Below are positions 25,067 to 33,959 of a stretch of DNA of 64,000 nucleotides, piece after piece. A program made the translations under genes and the position numbers. The stretch spans positions 372,001 to 436,000 of the forward strand of contig JADCBP010000001.1 of the NCBI GenBank assembly GCA_020253445.1. Direction: 5' to 3'. The DNA is from Methylobacterium sp. (lineage in GTDB: Bacteria > Pseudomonadota > Alphaproteobacteria > Rhizobiales > Beijerinckiaceae). Under the pieces are notes generated by a model that worked only from the letters and a program-made list of their open reading frames with translations, did not search any database and was not told where the DNA came from. Every line of letters begins with the position of its first letter. The stretch's first letter is position 1.

Positions 25067-26662
25067 CTAGAGACCTTCCGCCCCGCCATCCGAGCGCGGA
25101 TCGTGATCCGCCATGATCGCGCCCTTGGCATCGCGGATCAGCATGCCCGCATGGCCGAACATGTCGGCATAGGGCTTGTTGATCACCTCGATCTGGTGGC
25201 CCATGTCGGCGAGCCGGTCGAGCAGATACCCATCCGTGCGGTTCTCGACCTTCAATGTTGCGCTGGCTCCGCCCCAGGTCCGCCCGAACAGGAAGCGCGG
25301 GCGATCCAAAGCCTCGGAGACCGGCAGCCCGTAGCGGATGGCGCGGAAGAACACCTGCGCCTGGAATTGCGGCTGGCCATCGCCCCCCATCGCCCCATAG
25401 GATGCAACGCGCCCGTCTTCAAACACCGCGAGCGGCGTGTTGAGCGTATGGAAGGGGCGCCGACCCGGCTGAAGCGGGTTCAGCGCCTTGGGATCGAGCG
25501 AGAAGGCCATTCCGCGGTTCTGCCAGAGGATGCCCGTGTTCGGCAGCACCACGCCCGAACCATATTCCCAGTAGAGCGACTGGATGAAGGACACCGCGAG
25601 ACCTGAATTGTCGATGGCGCCCATCCAGATCGTGTCACCGTCCTCCTTCGCGAAGGGCCAGCTTGCCGCGCGGTTGGCCTTCACGGCATCCGCCTCCCGC
25701 GCAAGCCGCTCCGGCGTGAGGAAGCTCGCGGGATCATGCGCGAGGTGATCGAAATCGGTCACCACGCGATCGCGGATGGCATAGGCGCGCTTCGCCGCCT
25801 CGATCAGCCCGTGCCAATGCGCGGGGCTCTCGGCCTCCCTGGCTTCGAGCCGGTTGAACACGCCATGCAGGATGAGCGAGGCAAGCCCCTGGCTGGGCGG
25901 CGGGTTGTTGTAGAGCGTCACGCCGGGCATCCTCGTCTTGAGTGGCTCGCGCCAGCGCGCCTCGTAGCGGGCGAGATCCTCGCGCGTGACCGGCGAACCG
26001 GCGCGTTCGAGATCGACCGCCATTTCCCGCGCGATGTCGCCCTTGTAGAAATCCGCCAGACCGGCATGGCCCAGTTGCTCGAACACGCCCGCAAGCTTCG
26101 GCTGCCTGCGGAGTGAGCCCGCCTCCGGTTGCTTGCCGCCCTCGCCCAGGAAATGCTGCGCGAATCCGGGCACTGCAAGGATCGCCTCACGCTCCTTCAC
26201 GATATAGCGCCCCTCGGACTGGCTGACGGGCACGCCGTCGCGGGCCAGTGTCTCGGCCTGGGCCACGAGTTCCTTCACGGGCAGCTTGCCGCCAAGCGCC
26301 TTCGAGAGTTCCAGAGCGAGCATCCAGCCGCCGATGGCTCCGGCCACGGTCAGCGCAGCATCCGGTCCGCGCACGGGCACCGCGTCATAACCCCGGGCGC
26401 GATAGGCGTGGATGGTGGCCTTGCTGCCGGCATAGCCGCAGGCCTCGATGGAGCGCACCTTTCCATCCGGCGTGCGGATGAGCCAGAACCCGTCACCGCC
26501 AATGGAGTTCATGTGCGGGTAGACGACCGCGATCGCGCCCGCCATCGCCACCATCGCCTCGATGGCATTGCCGCCAGCCGCGAGGATGCGTTGCCCGACC
26601 TCGGCGGCAAGCCGATGCGGTGCCGCGACAGCGGCATGGGCGAAGGCAGGGGTCTCTTTCAT
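25067..26662 (-). CDS. Gamma-glutamyltransferase family protein (Ntn hydrolase)
   Basis: 531 residues. The family removes or transfers the gamma-glutamyl group of glutathione-type compounds and is made as one chain that self-cleaves at a Thr. Visible motifs: NAIEAMVAMAGAIAVVYPHMNSIGGDGF (N-terminal, about 32-59), PPPSQGLASLI, the probable cleavage/nucleophile Thr in EDGDTIWMGAID (about residue 344), PGRRPFHTLNTP and GAMGGDGQPQ. No signal peptide is seen, so it would be cytosolic, as in the subgroup related to cephalosporin acylase-like GGTs. The physiological substrate is open. ATG at 26662. Confidence 0.87.
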   Translation of the reverse strand: MKETPAFAHAAVAAPHRLAAEVGQRILAAGGNAIEAMVAMAGAIAVVYPHMNSIGGDGFWLIRTPDGKVRSIEACGYAGSKATIHAYRARGYDAVPVRGPDAALTVAGAIGGWMLALELSKALGGKLPVKELVAQAETLARDGVPVSQSEGRYIVKEREAILAVPGFAQHFLGEGGKQPEAGSLRRQPKLAGVFEQLGHAGLADFYKGDIAREMAVDLERAGSPVTREDLARYEARWREPLKTRMPGVTLYNNPPPSQGLASLILHGVFNRLEAREAESPAHWHGLIEAAKRAYAIRDRVVTDFDHLAHDPASFLTPERLAREADAVKANRAASWPFAKEDGDTIWMGAIDNSGLAVSFIQSLYWEYGSGVVLPNTGILWQNRGMAFSLDPKALNPLQPGRRPFHTLNTPLAVFEDGRVASYGAMGGDGQPQFQAQVFFRAIRYGLPVSEALDRPRFLFGRTWGGASATLKVENRTDGYLLDRLADMGHQIEVINKPYADMFGHAGMLIRDAKGAIMADHDPRSDGGAEGL

Positions 26663-26786
26663 GAAGGGTCCTCATTCGGCAGGTTCGACAAACAGGGATT
26701 GCGGCTCGACAGTTGCAAGCGGAGCCGTGATCCGATAGCTCGAAATCGGGCCTCACGCGAAGGTCGATCCACGGAACGAGGATAGA

Positions 26787-27020
26787 ATGGCCGAAAAGCG
26801 TTTCAATCGCTCCAATGCTCTGGCGGTGACCTGCGCAGCCATTCTCGTCGGCACGGAAATCCTGGCCGCCGCCCTGGCGCTGGGCTGGGCGCTGGGCGGA
26901 TTGATGGGCTGGGGGCAGGAAGTGACCTACGGACTCATCGGTCTCTCGCTCGCGGGCGGTGTCTATCTCACGGCGATCTTCGTCCGCAATGCGATGAAGG
27001 CCGAACCTTTCTACGAATAA
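26787..27020 (+). CDS. Small two-helix membrane protein, unknown function
   Basis: 77 residues with two transmembrane segments (about 12-36 and 45-66), a basic N-terminus (MAEKRFNRSN) and an acidic C-terminus (KAEPFYE). Short conserved hypothetical proteins of this shape are common in this order. It is divergent from the gamma-glutamyltransferase gene and 68 bases before the zinc locus. ATG at 26787 follows gaggatag. No motif gives a function. Confidence 0.65.
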   Translation: MAEKRFNRSNALAVTCAAILVGTEILAAALALGWALGGLMGWGQEVTYGLIGLSLAGGVYLTAIFVRNAMKAEPFYE

Positions 27021-27053
27021 CCCGCCTTCAAGGCGGCTGACGCGGGTCGGCCC

Positions 27054-27082
27054 TTGCGGAGCGGGATATGTAACATTATAAC
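27054..27082 (+). promoter_or_regulatory. Probable promoter of the zinc operon
   Basis: TTGCGG at 27054-27059, a 17-base spacer and TATAAC at 27077-27082. The expected start of transcription is about 27089, the first base of the His-rich gene's ATG. The -10 element lies inside the probable Zur box. Confidence 0.45.
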
Positions 27083-27083
27083 A
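27069..27083. promoter_or_regulatory. Probable Zur (zinc uptake regulator) box
   Basis: On the minus strand the site reads tgttataatgttaca. It matches 12 of the 14 defined positions of the Zur core TGTTATA-N-TATAACA as I remember it from proteobacteria. It covers the -10 element of the promoter for the His-rich gene and znuCBA, which fits zinc-dependent repression. AT-rich islands like this are rare in the window. Confidence 0.6.
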
Positions 27084-27088
27084 CTTTC

Positions 27089-27361
27089 ATGCTGACCGCT
27101 CCCCCATCGCCTGTGCCGCATCGCCACGCGCCGGACCATCATCACGGCAGCGGGCACGACCCTGCCGTCGTCGGGCACGACATCGGAGAGCATGATCATC
27201 ATGGGCATTCGCATGGCCATGATCATGCCGAGCCGCGCCTGCGGAAGACGCGACCGGCGCGCATCCGCTCGCTGATGGCCTTGTCTGCCGGTCAGCGATT
27301 GCTGCTGGTGCTTCCAATCCTCGGCGGGCTCTGGCTCGCGGCCTACTGGGCGATGCGCTGA
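27089..27361 (+). CDS. His-rich small membrane protein heading the zinc operon
   Basis: 90 residues. The N-terminal half is a His/Asp/Gly tract (HRHAPDHHHGSGHD, then EHDHHGHSHGHDHAE), and one transmembrane helix lies near the C-terminus (about 69-87). I count 15 His in the first 47 residues. The layout suggests a membrane-tethered zinc or nickel collector; no family name is known to me. The ATG is 5 bases after the Zur-like box without a ribosome site, so translation may be leaderless. Its TGA overlaps the znuC ATG by one base (TGATG), which ties it to the transporter. Confidence 0.7.
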   Translation: MLTAPPSPVPHRHAPDHHHGSGHDPAVVGHDIGEHDHHGHSHGHDHAEPRLRKTRPARIRSLMALSAGQRLLLVLPILGGLWLAAYWAMR

Positions 27362-28095
27362 TGTCGACACCCGCTCTCGCCTTCCGCGATCTCACGCTCG
27401 GCTATGATCGTCATCCGGCGGTTCACCACCTTGATGGAACCGTGAAGGCGGGCAGCCTGCTTGCCGTGGTGGGCCCCAATGGCGGCGGGAAATCCACGCT
27501 GCTGAAGGGCATTGCCGGGCAGCTCCCGTCGTTGGGTGGCTCCGTCGCCAATGGTTTTCCCGCCCTCGCCTACATGCCGCAGATCGGCGATCTCAGCCGC
27601 GATTTCCCCGTGAGCGTCTTCGATCTCGCGCTGACGGGCCTGTGCAGCCGGCGGGGCCTTTTCGGACGGATCTCGCGTTCGGATCGCGACCGCACCTATG
27701 AGGCGATCGGCCGGGTCGGCCTCGATGGCTTCGAGGACCGGTCGATCCGCACGCTCTCCGGCGGTCAGTTGCAGCGCCTGCTCTTCGCGCGGCTCATGCT
27801 GCAGGATGCGCCCCTGATCCTGCTCGACGAGCCCTTCGCGGCCATCGACCAGCGCACCATCGTCGATCTTCTCGTGATCATCGAGAACTGGCACCGGGAG
27901 GGCCGCACCATCCTTTGCGTGCTGCATGATCTTGAAGTGGTGCGCCAGCATTTCCCCGAAAGCCTGCTGATCGCGCGCGAACCCATCGCCTGGGGGCCGA
28001 CCGCCACGGTGCTGACCGACGCCAATCTCTCGCGCGCGCGCTCGATGTCCGAAGCCTTCGACCGCGAGGCGGCCTTGTGCGAGCGTGCCGCGTGA
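27361..28095 (+). CDS. znuC: Zinc/metal ABC transporter ATPase
   Basis: 244 residues. Walker A GPNGGGKST, the ABC signature LSGGQLQRLLFARLM and Walker B LILLDEPFAAID identify an ABC ATPase of the metal-uptake (ZnuC/MntB) type, with YMPQIGDLSRDFPVSVFD as the Q-loop region of that subfamily. It powers ZnuB in the inner membrane. Start and stop are each shared by one base with neighbours (TGATG at both ends), so it is tightly coupled. Zinc is inferred from the Zur-like box and the partners; manganese is the alternative. Confidence 0.9.
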   Translation: MSTPALAFRDLTLGYDRHPAVHHLDGTVKAGSLLAVVGPNGGGKSTLLKGIAGQLPSLGGSVANGFPALAYMPQIGDLSRDFPVSVFDLALTGLCSRRGLFGRISRSDRDRTYEAIGRVGLDGFEDRSIRTLSGGQLQRLLFARLMLQDAPLILLDEPFAAIDQRTIVDLLVIIENWHREGRTILCVLHDLEVVRQHFPESLLIAREPIAWGPTATVLTDANLSRARSMSEAFDREAALCERAA

Positions 28096-28964
28096 TGCTC
28101 CTCTACGATCTCCTCATCGGCCCCTTCATCGAGTTTCCGTTCATGCGCCGCGCGCTGGCGGGGGGGCTCGCGGTCTCGCTCGGCGCAGCGCCCATCGGCC
28201 TGTTCCTGATGCTTCGCCGCATGAGCCTGATCGGCGATGCCATGGCTCATGCCATCCTGCCCGGCGCGGCACTGGGGTTCCTGATCGGCGGACTCTCGCT
28301 CGGCGCGATGACCCTCGGCGGCCTCGTCGCGGGTTTCTCGGTTGCGCTGCTGGCCGGCGCGATCTCCCGCGCGACCCTCGTGAAGGAGGATATGGCGCTC
28401 GCCGCCTTCTATCTCCTGTCGCTCGCGACCGGCGTGCTGATCCTTTCCGGCGCAAAGGCGAATGTGGATGTCCTCAGCCTGCTCTTCGGTTCGATTCTCG
28501 CGCTGGATGATTCCACCTTGCTGCTCATCGTCAGCATCTCAAGCCTCACGATGGTGGCCTTGGCCCTGGGCTATCGCGGCCTCGTTCTCGAATGCCTTGA
28601 TCCCGGCTTCGCCGCCGGTGTCAGCCGCCACGGTGCCCTCTTCCATCTCGGGTTCCTGGCGCTCGTCGTGCTGAACCTCGTCGCCGGCTTCCATGCGCTG
28701 GGCACCCTGCTGGTGGTGGGCATCATGATGCTGCCCGCCGGCACGGCACGGCTGTGGAGCGACGATATCACGGCCATGCTGGGCATTGCGGTGCTGGCCG
28801 CGATGTTCGCGAACCTCGTGGGCCTGCTGGTCTCCTATCACCTGGGCCTCGCCTCCGGCCCGGCCATCATTCTCGTCGCAGGCCTCACCTATATCGCCTC
28901 GCTCATCGCGGCACCGCTCGGTCTCCTGCGCCGTTGGCTGCCGCGCCGCCATCTCGAAGCCTGA
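28095..28964 (+). CDS. znuB: Zinc/metal ABC transporter permease
   Basis: 289 residues, seven to nine transmembrane segments, ABC-3 family. The N-terminal RMSLIGDAMAHAILPGAALGF (about 41-61) is the conserved coupling motif of ZnuB/MntC permeases. ATG at 28095 shares its A with the znuC stop (TGATG); an in-frame upstream start within znuC is not needed. A GTL-LVVGIMMLPAGTARLW segment marks the second half. Confidence 0.9.
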   Translation: MLLYDLLIGPFIEFPFMRRALAGGLAVSLGAAPIGLFLMLRRMSLIGDAMAHAILPGAALGFLIGGLSLGAMTLGGLVAGFSVALLAGAISRATLVKEDMALAAFYLLSLATGVLILSGAKANVDVLSLLFGSILALDDSTLLLIVSISSLTMVALALGYRGLVLECLDPGFAAGVSRHGALFHLGFLALVVLNLVAGFHALGTLLVVGIMMLPAGTARLWSDDITAMLGIAVLAAMFANLVGLLVSYHLGLASGPAIILVAGLTYIASLIAAPLGLLRRWLPRRHLEA

Positions 28965-28988
28965 GAATTCACGAAAGGAATACTCGCC

Positions 28989-29954
28989 ATGTTCCGCACC
29001 GATGATCTGAAACAGAATAACATTCATCTCTCGCGCCGCCTCGCCCTGGGGCTGATTCTGGCCGCGGCGATGATGCCTGGCCTCGCCCTGGCGCAGGCGA
29101 AAGAGCCGCTTCAGGTCGTGGCGTCATTCTCCATCCTCGCCGATCTTGCGAAGCAGGTGGGTGGCGATCGCGTGCGTGTCGTGAGCCTCGTGGGTCCGAA
29201 CGCCGATACGCATGTCTTCCGCGCCACCCCGCAGGATGCGAAGATCGTGAAGGAGGCCGATCTGCTGATCGTCAACGGGCTCGGTTTTGATGGATTCATG
29301 CCGAGGCTCGTGAAATCCTCCGGTTCGAAGGCCCGAATCGTGACCGCGAGCAACGGACTGAACCCGCTCGAAAAGCCCAAATCCGGCGGGCATGATCACG
29401 GGCATGGCCACGCGCATGACCATGGCAAGCATGATCCGCATGCCTGGCAATCGATCGATGCCGTGAAGATCTATGTCAGCAACATCCGCGACGGTCTCAT
29501 CGCCGCCGACAAGGAAGGGGAGGCTGTTTTCCGGGCCAATGCCGGGAAATACCTCGCCGAACTCGACCGGGCGAAAACCGAGATCGCCGCGCTGCTGGCG
29601 TCCATCCCCAGGGATAATCGCCTGGGCATCGTGAACCATGATTCCTTCCGCTATTTCACGCGCGATTTCGGCATCCGCATCGAGGGCGCGCGCGGGCTCT
29701 CCACCGAGACGGAGCCTTCCGCGCAGGATATCGCCCGCATCGTCAGGGCGGCGCGTGAACGCAAGGCGAAGGCTGTGTTCCTCGAGAACGTGGCCGATCC
29801 GCGCATTGCCGAAAAGCTGGCGAAGGAAACCGGCGCGCGCCTCGGCGGCACGCTCTATTCCGATGCCCTGACGGACGAGAAGGGCCCCGCCCCGACCTAT
29901 CTCGCGCTGATGCGCCACAATGCGAAGACAATCGCCGAAGCGTTGAAGGACTAA
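28989..29954 (+). CDS. znuA: Zinc-binding periplasmic protein of ABC importer
   Basis: 321 residues, cluster A-I metal-binding protein. A signal peptide spans about 1-36 (RRLALGLILAAAMMPGLALAQA). A His-rich loop (GHDHGHGHAHDHGKHDPH, about 137-154) is typical of zinc-binding rather than manganese-binding members. Candidate ligands are His near TH of NADTHVFRA, the His of DPHAW, and His in NHDSF. It delivers zinc to ZnuBC. A ribosome site aaagga precedes the ATG, 24 bases after znuB. A short ccccg-aaa-cggggcc hairpin follows its stop. Confidence 0.92.
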   Translation: MFRTDDLKQNNIHLSRRLALGLILAAAMMPGLALAQAKEPLQVVASFSILADLAKQVGGDRVRVVSLVGPNADTHVFRATPQDAKIVKEADLLIVNGLGFDGFMPRLVKSSGSKARIVTASNGLNPLEKPKSGGHDHGHGHAHDHGKHDPHAWQSIDAVKIYVSNIRDGLIAADKEGEAVFRANAGKYLAELDRAKTEIAALLASIPRDNRLGIVNHDSFRYFTRDFGIRIEGARGLSTETEPSAQDIARIVRAARERKAKAVFLENVADPRIAEKLAKETGARLGGTLYSDALTDEKGPAPTYLALMRHNAKTIAEALKD

Positions 29955-30064
29955 CCCCGAAACGGGGCCTCGCCGGAGCTTGCATCGCGCTGGCCCGAGG
30001 CCCATATGCCTGTCATTCCCGTGCGGGGCCTTGAACCCCGGCACGCCGAGAAGGATCATTCCCG

Positions 30065-31159
30065 ATGACCGACATTGCTTCCGACAAGATCCCCGTCGAG
30101 AAAATCCCCGTGACCGTGCTCACCGGCTATCTCGGCGCGGGCAAGACGACTTTGCTGAACCGCATCCTCACCGAGCCGCATGGCAAGAAATTCGCTGTCA
30201 TCGTCAACGAGTTCGGCGAGATCGGCATCGACAACGACCTCGTGGTCGGCGCGGATGAAGAAGTCTTCGAGATGAATAACGGGTGCATCTGCTGCACCGT
30301 GCGCGGCGATCTCATCCGCATCATCGAGGGGCTCATGAAGCGCAAGGGCCGCTTCGATGCCATTCTCGTGGAAACCACCGGCCTCGCCGACCCCGCGCCG
30401 GTGGCGCAGACCTTCTTTGTCGATCAGGATGTCGGCGCCAGGACCCGCCTCGATGCAGTGGTGACCGTGGCCGATGCGAAGTGGCTGAAGGACCGCCTGA
30501 AGGACGCGCCGGAAGCGAAGAACCAGATCGCCTTCGCGGATGTCATCCTGCTCAACAAGACCGATCTCGTAAGCCCCGCGGAACTGCGCGAGGTGGAAGC
30601 CCGCATCCGTGGCATCAACCCCTACGCGGTGCTCCACCGCACGCAGAAATGTGCCGTGCCGCTTGATGCGGTGCTGAACCGGGGCGCCTTCGATCTCGAG
30701 CGCATTCTCGAGATCGAGCCGGCCTTCCTCGAGACCGATGACCATGATCATCATCACCATCATGATCATGACCATGATCACGAATGCGGCCCGGGCTGCA
30801 CACATGCGCATCATGACCATCACCACCACCATCATCATGGCGGGCTGAAGCATTACCATGACGAGGACATGCAATCGGTCTCGGTCGCCATCGAGGGCGA
30901 TGTCGATCCCGAGAAGTTCATGCCGTGGATCAATGATCTCGTGCAGGTCGAGGGGCCGAACATCCTGCGCTCCAAGGGCATCCTCGCCTTCAGGAAGGAG
31001 CCGAAGCGCTTCGTCTTCCAGGGCGTGCACATGATCCTTGACGGCGACCTGCAACGTGACTGGCGGCCGGACGAGAAACGCGTGAGCCGCATTGTGTTCA
31101 TCGGACGCAACCTCAAGGAAGATGAACTCAAAAAGGACTTCCTCGCCTGCGCGGCCTGA
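30065..31159 (+). CDS. COG0523 (CobW/ZNG1-type) GTP-dependent metallochaperone
   Basis: 364 residues. G1 is [13 protein letters not shown] (about 20-32), the metal-binding CxCC motif is GCICC (about 77-81), and NKTD is present. A long His/Asp tract (about 227-263) sits in the C-terminal half, followed by the CobW_C domain. COG0523 proteins hand zinc (or other metals) to client enzymes using GTP. The Zur-like site, znuCBA upstream and the His tract favour a zinc role over cobalamin synthesis. It is 110 bases after znuA and 14 before the WD40 gene. Confidence 0.9.
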   Translation: MTDIASDKIPVEKIPVTVLTGYLGAGKTTLLNRILTEPHGKKFAVIVNEFGEIGIDNDLVVGADEEVFEMNNGCICCTVRGDLIRIIEGLMKRKGRFDAILVETTGLADPAPVAQTFFVDQDVGARTRLDAVVTVADAKWLKDRLKDAPEAKNQIAFADVILLNKTDLVSPAELREVEARIRGINPYAVLHRTQKCAVPLDAVLNRGAFDLERILEIEPAFLETDDHDHHHHHDHDHDHECGPGCTHAHHDHHHHHHHGGLKHYHDEDMQSVSVAIEGDVDPEKFMPWINDLVQVEGPNILRSKGILAFRKEPKRFVFQGVHMILDGDLQRDWRPDEKRVSRIVFIGRNLKEDELKKDFLACAA

Positions 31160-31173
31160 GGCAAGAACGGGGC

Positions 31174-32160
31174 ATGATCCAGCCTGCCTCCTCCCTCACC
31201 GATCGCGTGCAATCGCTCGCCTTCGATGCCCATATCCTCGCTGCCGGCTTTGTCGGTGGCGAGATCGTGATCGTCACCATCGAAGGCGCGATCCAGATCG
31301 GTCGTGAAGCGCCGGCCTTGCGGCCGCATGCCGATGCCATCCTCGCTGCAAAGATCGCGGGTGATCGCATTGTCACGGGCGGCGATGACGGGCGCGTCTT
31401 CGAATGCCGGCCCGGCGAGGCGCCGAAGCTCCTCGGCGAGGGCACGGGCTGGGTGGATGCGCTGGCGCTCGGCCCGGATGGCGCGACCGCCTGGAGCATC
31501 GGCCGGCAGGCCTTCACGCGCGATGCCAGGGGCCAAAGGAAGAGCCTCACGCTCACCTCATCCGCGCGCGGCCTCGCCTTCTTCCCCAAGGGCTATCGGC
31601 TTGCGGTATCGCAGAACGGCTTTGTCTCGCTGTGGTTCCCGAACATGGCGGCCGAGCCCGAGAAGCTCGAATGGAAGGGCTCGCATCTCGAATGCGAGGT
31701 CTCGCCGGATGGGCGCTTCGTGCTCACCTCGATGCAGGAAAACCAGCTGCACGGCTGGCGATTGGCCGACAAGGGCCACATGCGCATGTCGGGTTATCCC
31801 GCGAAGGTGCGCGACATGAGCTGGTCGCATGACGGCCTGTGGCTCGCAACCTCCGGCGCGGAGGCCGCCATCATCTGGCCCTTCGCGAAGGATGGGCCCA
31901 TGGGCAAGCCGCCGCGCGAATGCGGAGCAAGGCCGGCGCGCGTCAGCAAGGTCGCGTTCCACCCGAAAGCGCTGGTGCTCGCCATCGGTTATGCCGATGG
32001 CTGGGTGCTGCTCGTGCGCCTCACCGATGCCAGCGAGCTTCTGGTGCGCGCAGGCGGCGATGGCGCGGCGATCACCGCGCTTGCCTGGGATCAGAATGGC
32101 CGCCGGCTGATCTTCGGCGCGGAATCGGGCGCCGCCGGCCTGCTCGACCTGCCGGTGTGA
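31174..32160 (+). CDS. WD40 beta-propeller protein of the zinc locus
   Basis: 328 residues without signal peptide, built from about seven WD40-like repeats (for example LECEVSPDGRFVLTSMQ, VRDMSWSHDGLWLATSG, ITALAWDQNGRRLIFG). WD40 propellers act as protein-binding platforms. I have no biochemical role for this one; its position 14 bases after the COG0523 GTPase and 12 before a small Cys protein suggests a function in metal handling, perhaps as scaffold or client. It is cytosolic by sequence. Confidence 0.8.
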   Translation: MIQPASSLTDRVQSLAFDAHILAAGFVGGEIVIVTIEGAIQIGREAPALRPHADAILAAKIAGDRIVTGGDDGRVFECRPGEAPKLLGEGTGWVDALALGPDGATAWSIGRQAFTRDARGQRKSLTLTSSARGLAFFPKGYRLAVSQNGFVSLWFPNMAAEPEKLEWKGSHLECEVSPDGRFVLTSMQENQLHGWRLADKGHMRMSGYPAKVRDMSWSHDGLWLATSGAEAAIIWPFAKDGPMGKPPRECGARPARVSKVAFHPKALVLAIGYADGWVLLVRLTDASELLVRAGGDGAAITALAWDQNGRRLIFGAESGAAGLLDLPV

Positions 32161-32172
32161 GGGCGGCGCGGC

Positions 32173-32442
32173 ATGGCGCCTTTCCCCAATCCCTTCCGGA
32201 AAAAACCCGAGGCCAATCCCGCACGCGATCGTGTTCGCGGCTGGGCGGAGGCGGCGCTTGGGAATGACCCGCCGCTCACGCTCACCATTTCCGAGATCGA
32301 TTGCGGCGATCCCGCCTGCCCCGGCCTCGAGACCATCCTCCTCGTGATGCGCGAGGGCGAGGCAACACAGGCCGTGAAGATCCAAAAGCCGATGGAAGAA
32401 ATCAGCGAAGCGGATGTGCGGGACGCGGTGAAGTATATCTGA
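32173..32442 (+). CDS. Small conserved protein with CGDPACPGLET motif
   Basis: 89 residues, soluble. An amphipathic N-terminal part (RVRGWAEAALGNDPP) leads to ISEIDCGDPACPGLETILLV (about 41-60), then a short beta strand and EEISEADVRDAV. I recall relatives with ELxCxEPxCPxxET in other bacteria, some labelled nitrate reductase without support. Two Cys five residues apart (DCGDPAC) could bind metal. It closes the GTPase-WD40 operon and converges with hss across a terminator. Confidence 0.7.
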   Translation: MAPFPNPFRKKPEANPARDRVRGWAEAALGNDPPLTLTISEIDCGDPACPGLETILLVMREGEATQAVKIQKPMEEISEADVRDAVKYI

Positions 32443-32445
32443 AAC

Positions 32446-32470
32446 AGAAAAGGGCCGGGTTTCCCCGGCC
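32446..32470 (-). terminator. Intrinsic terminator of hss
   Basis: On the minus strand a 7-bp stem ggccggg / cccggcc with a GAAA loop (32453-32470) is followed by cttttctgttt. It lies 9 bases beyond the hss stop. The plus strand lacks a T-run, so it acts mainly for hss. Confidence 0.7.
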
Positions 32471-32478
32471 TCATCAAT

Positions 32479-33915
32479 TCACCGCACCAGCACGTTCCGG
32501 AAGGCCCAGGGCTCGTTGTAATCCACGTCCTCGGGGAAGAGTTTTTCACGGTCCCTGGTGGGGTTCCAGTCGGTATAGAAGCCGCGCACCGGACCGAGAT
32601 AGGACATCTGGACTTCGAGGCAGCGCTTGTAATCCATCTCGTCGGCCTCGACGATGCCGCGCTCGGGGTTCTCGAGCGCCCAGACCATGCCCGCGAGCAC
32701 GGCCGAGCTCACCTGCATGCCGGTCGCGTTCTGATAAGGCGCGATGCGGCGCGTTTCCTCGACCGAGAGCTGCGATCCATACCAATAGGCGTTGTGCTTG
32801 TGGCCAAAGAGCAGCACGCCGAGCTCGTCGATACCATCAACGATCTCGTGCTCATCGAGGATGTGATGCTCCGGCTGGATATTGCCGCCATTGCCGAAGA
32901 GTTCGTGCAGAGAGAGCACCGCATCATTCGCCGGGTGATAGGCGTAGTGGCAGGTGGGGCGGAACAGGGCTTTTCCGTCACCATCCTTCAGCGTGAAATA
33001 GTCGGCAATCGAGATCGACTCGTTGTGGGTGACGAGAAAGCCGTATTGCGCGCCGTTGGTGGGGCACCAGCTGCGCACGCGGGTATTGGCACCCGGCTGG
33101 AGCAGATAGATCGCGGCGCCGCAGCCCGTTTCGTGGGTGCGGGCGTTCTCGGGCATCCAGGGCTCATGCGTGCCCCAGCCGAGTTCGGCCGGCTGCATGC
33201 CCTCGGAGAGGAAACCTTCCACCGACCAGGTATTGACGAACACATTCGCCGGTTTCGGATTCTTGGCGCGCTGCGTATCGCGCTCCGCGATATGCACGCC
33301 CTTCACGCCGGCATCCCGCATCAGCTTCGCCCAGCCCTCGCGGGTGGTCGGCTCCTCGAAAGGCAGGCCAAGATCGCTGGCGACATTCACCAGCGCCTGC
33401 TTCACGAACCAGCTGACCATGCCCGGATTGGCACCGCAGCAGGAGACGGCGGTTGTGCCAGCGGGATTCCTGCGCTTGGCGGCAAGAACCGTCTCGCGCA
33501 GCATGTAATTCGAGCGCGCGGCGGGGCCGGCCGACGTGTCCCAGTAGAAGCCGACCCACGGCTCCACCACGGTATCGATGTAGAGCACGCCGATCTCGCG
33601 GCAGAATTCCATGATGTCGAGCGAGGAGGTATCGACCGACAGGTTGACGCAGAAGCCCTGCCCACCGCCAGCGGTCAGCAACGGCTTCAGCATGTCGCGA
33701 TAGTTCTCGCGCGTCACAGCCGCTTGCAGGAAGCGGATGCCGCGCTCGTCAAGCAGGCGACGATCGCTGTCATCCGGGTCGATCACCACGAAGCGGCTGC
33801 GATCGAAATGGAAATGCCGCTCGATGAGCGGCAGCGTGCCGCGTCCGATCGAGCCAAAGCCGATCATCACGATCGGGCCGGTGATGGTGCCATGGTTGGG
33901 CCAGGTCTCAGACAT
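32479..33915 (-). CDS. hss: Homospermidine synthase
   Basis: 478 residues, saccharopine-dehydrogenase-fold NAD-dependent enzyme. It joins two putrescine units to sym-homospermidine, the main triamine of many Hyphomicrobiales. The Rossmann motif is GFGSIGRGTLP (about 18-28), and VDTVVEPW, SCCGANPGMVSWFVKQAL and WGTHEPWMPENARTHETG are segments shared by bacterial Hss. Full length. The enzyme uses putrescine made by the ornithine decarboxylase encoded 0.8 kb upstream on the same strand. Confidence 0.93.
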   Translation of the reverse strand: MSETWPNHGTITGPIVMIGFGSIGRGTLPLIERHFHFDRSRFVVIDPDDSDRRLLDERGIRFLQAAVTRENYRDMLKPLLTAGGGQGFCVNLSVDTSSLDIMEFCREIGVLYIDTVVEPWVGFYWDTSAGPAARSNYMLRETVLAAKRRNPAGTTAVSCCGANPGMVSWFVKQALVNVASDLGLPFEEPTTREGWAKLMRDAGVKGVHIAERDTQRAKNPKPANVFVNTWSVEGFLSEGMQPAELGWGTHEPWMPENARTHETGCGAAIYLLQPGANTRVRSWCPTNGAQYGFLVTHNESISIADYFTLKDGDGKALFRPTCHYAYHPANDAVLSLHELFGNGGNIQPEHHILDEHEIVDGIDELGVLLFGHKHNAYWYGSQLSVEETRRIAPYQNATGMQVSSAVLAGMVWALENPERGIVEADEMDYKRCLEVQMSYLGPVRGFYTDWNPTRDREKLFPEDVDYNEPWAFRNVLVR

Positions 33916-33959
33916 CTCTTCGTCTCTCGCGCGAAAGTCTCGTGGAGGGGCAGGGTTTC

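Noticed and set aside
30742-30840. Catcatcac-rich stretch as a simple DNA repeat
   Set aside because: It is the codons of the His/Asp tract of the COG0523 GTPase, in frame and irregular at the DNA level, so it is protein-driven.
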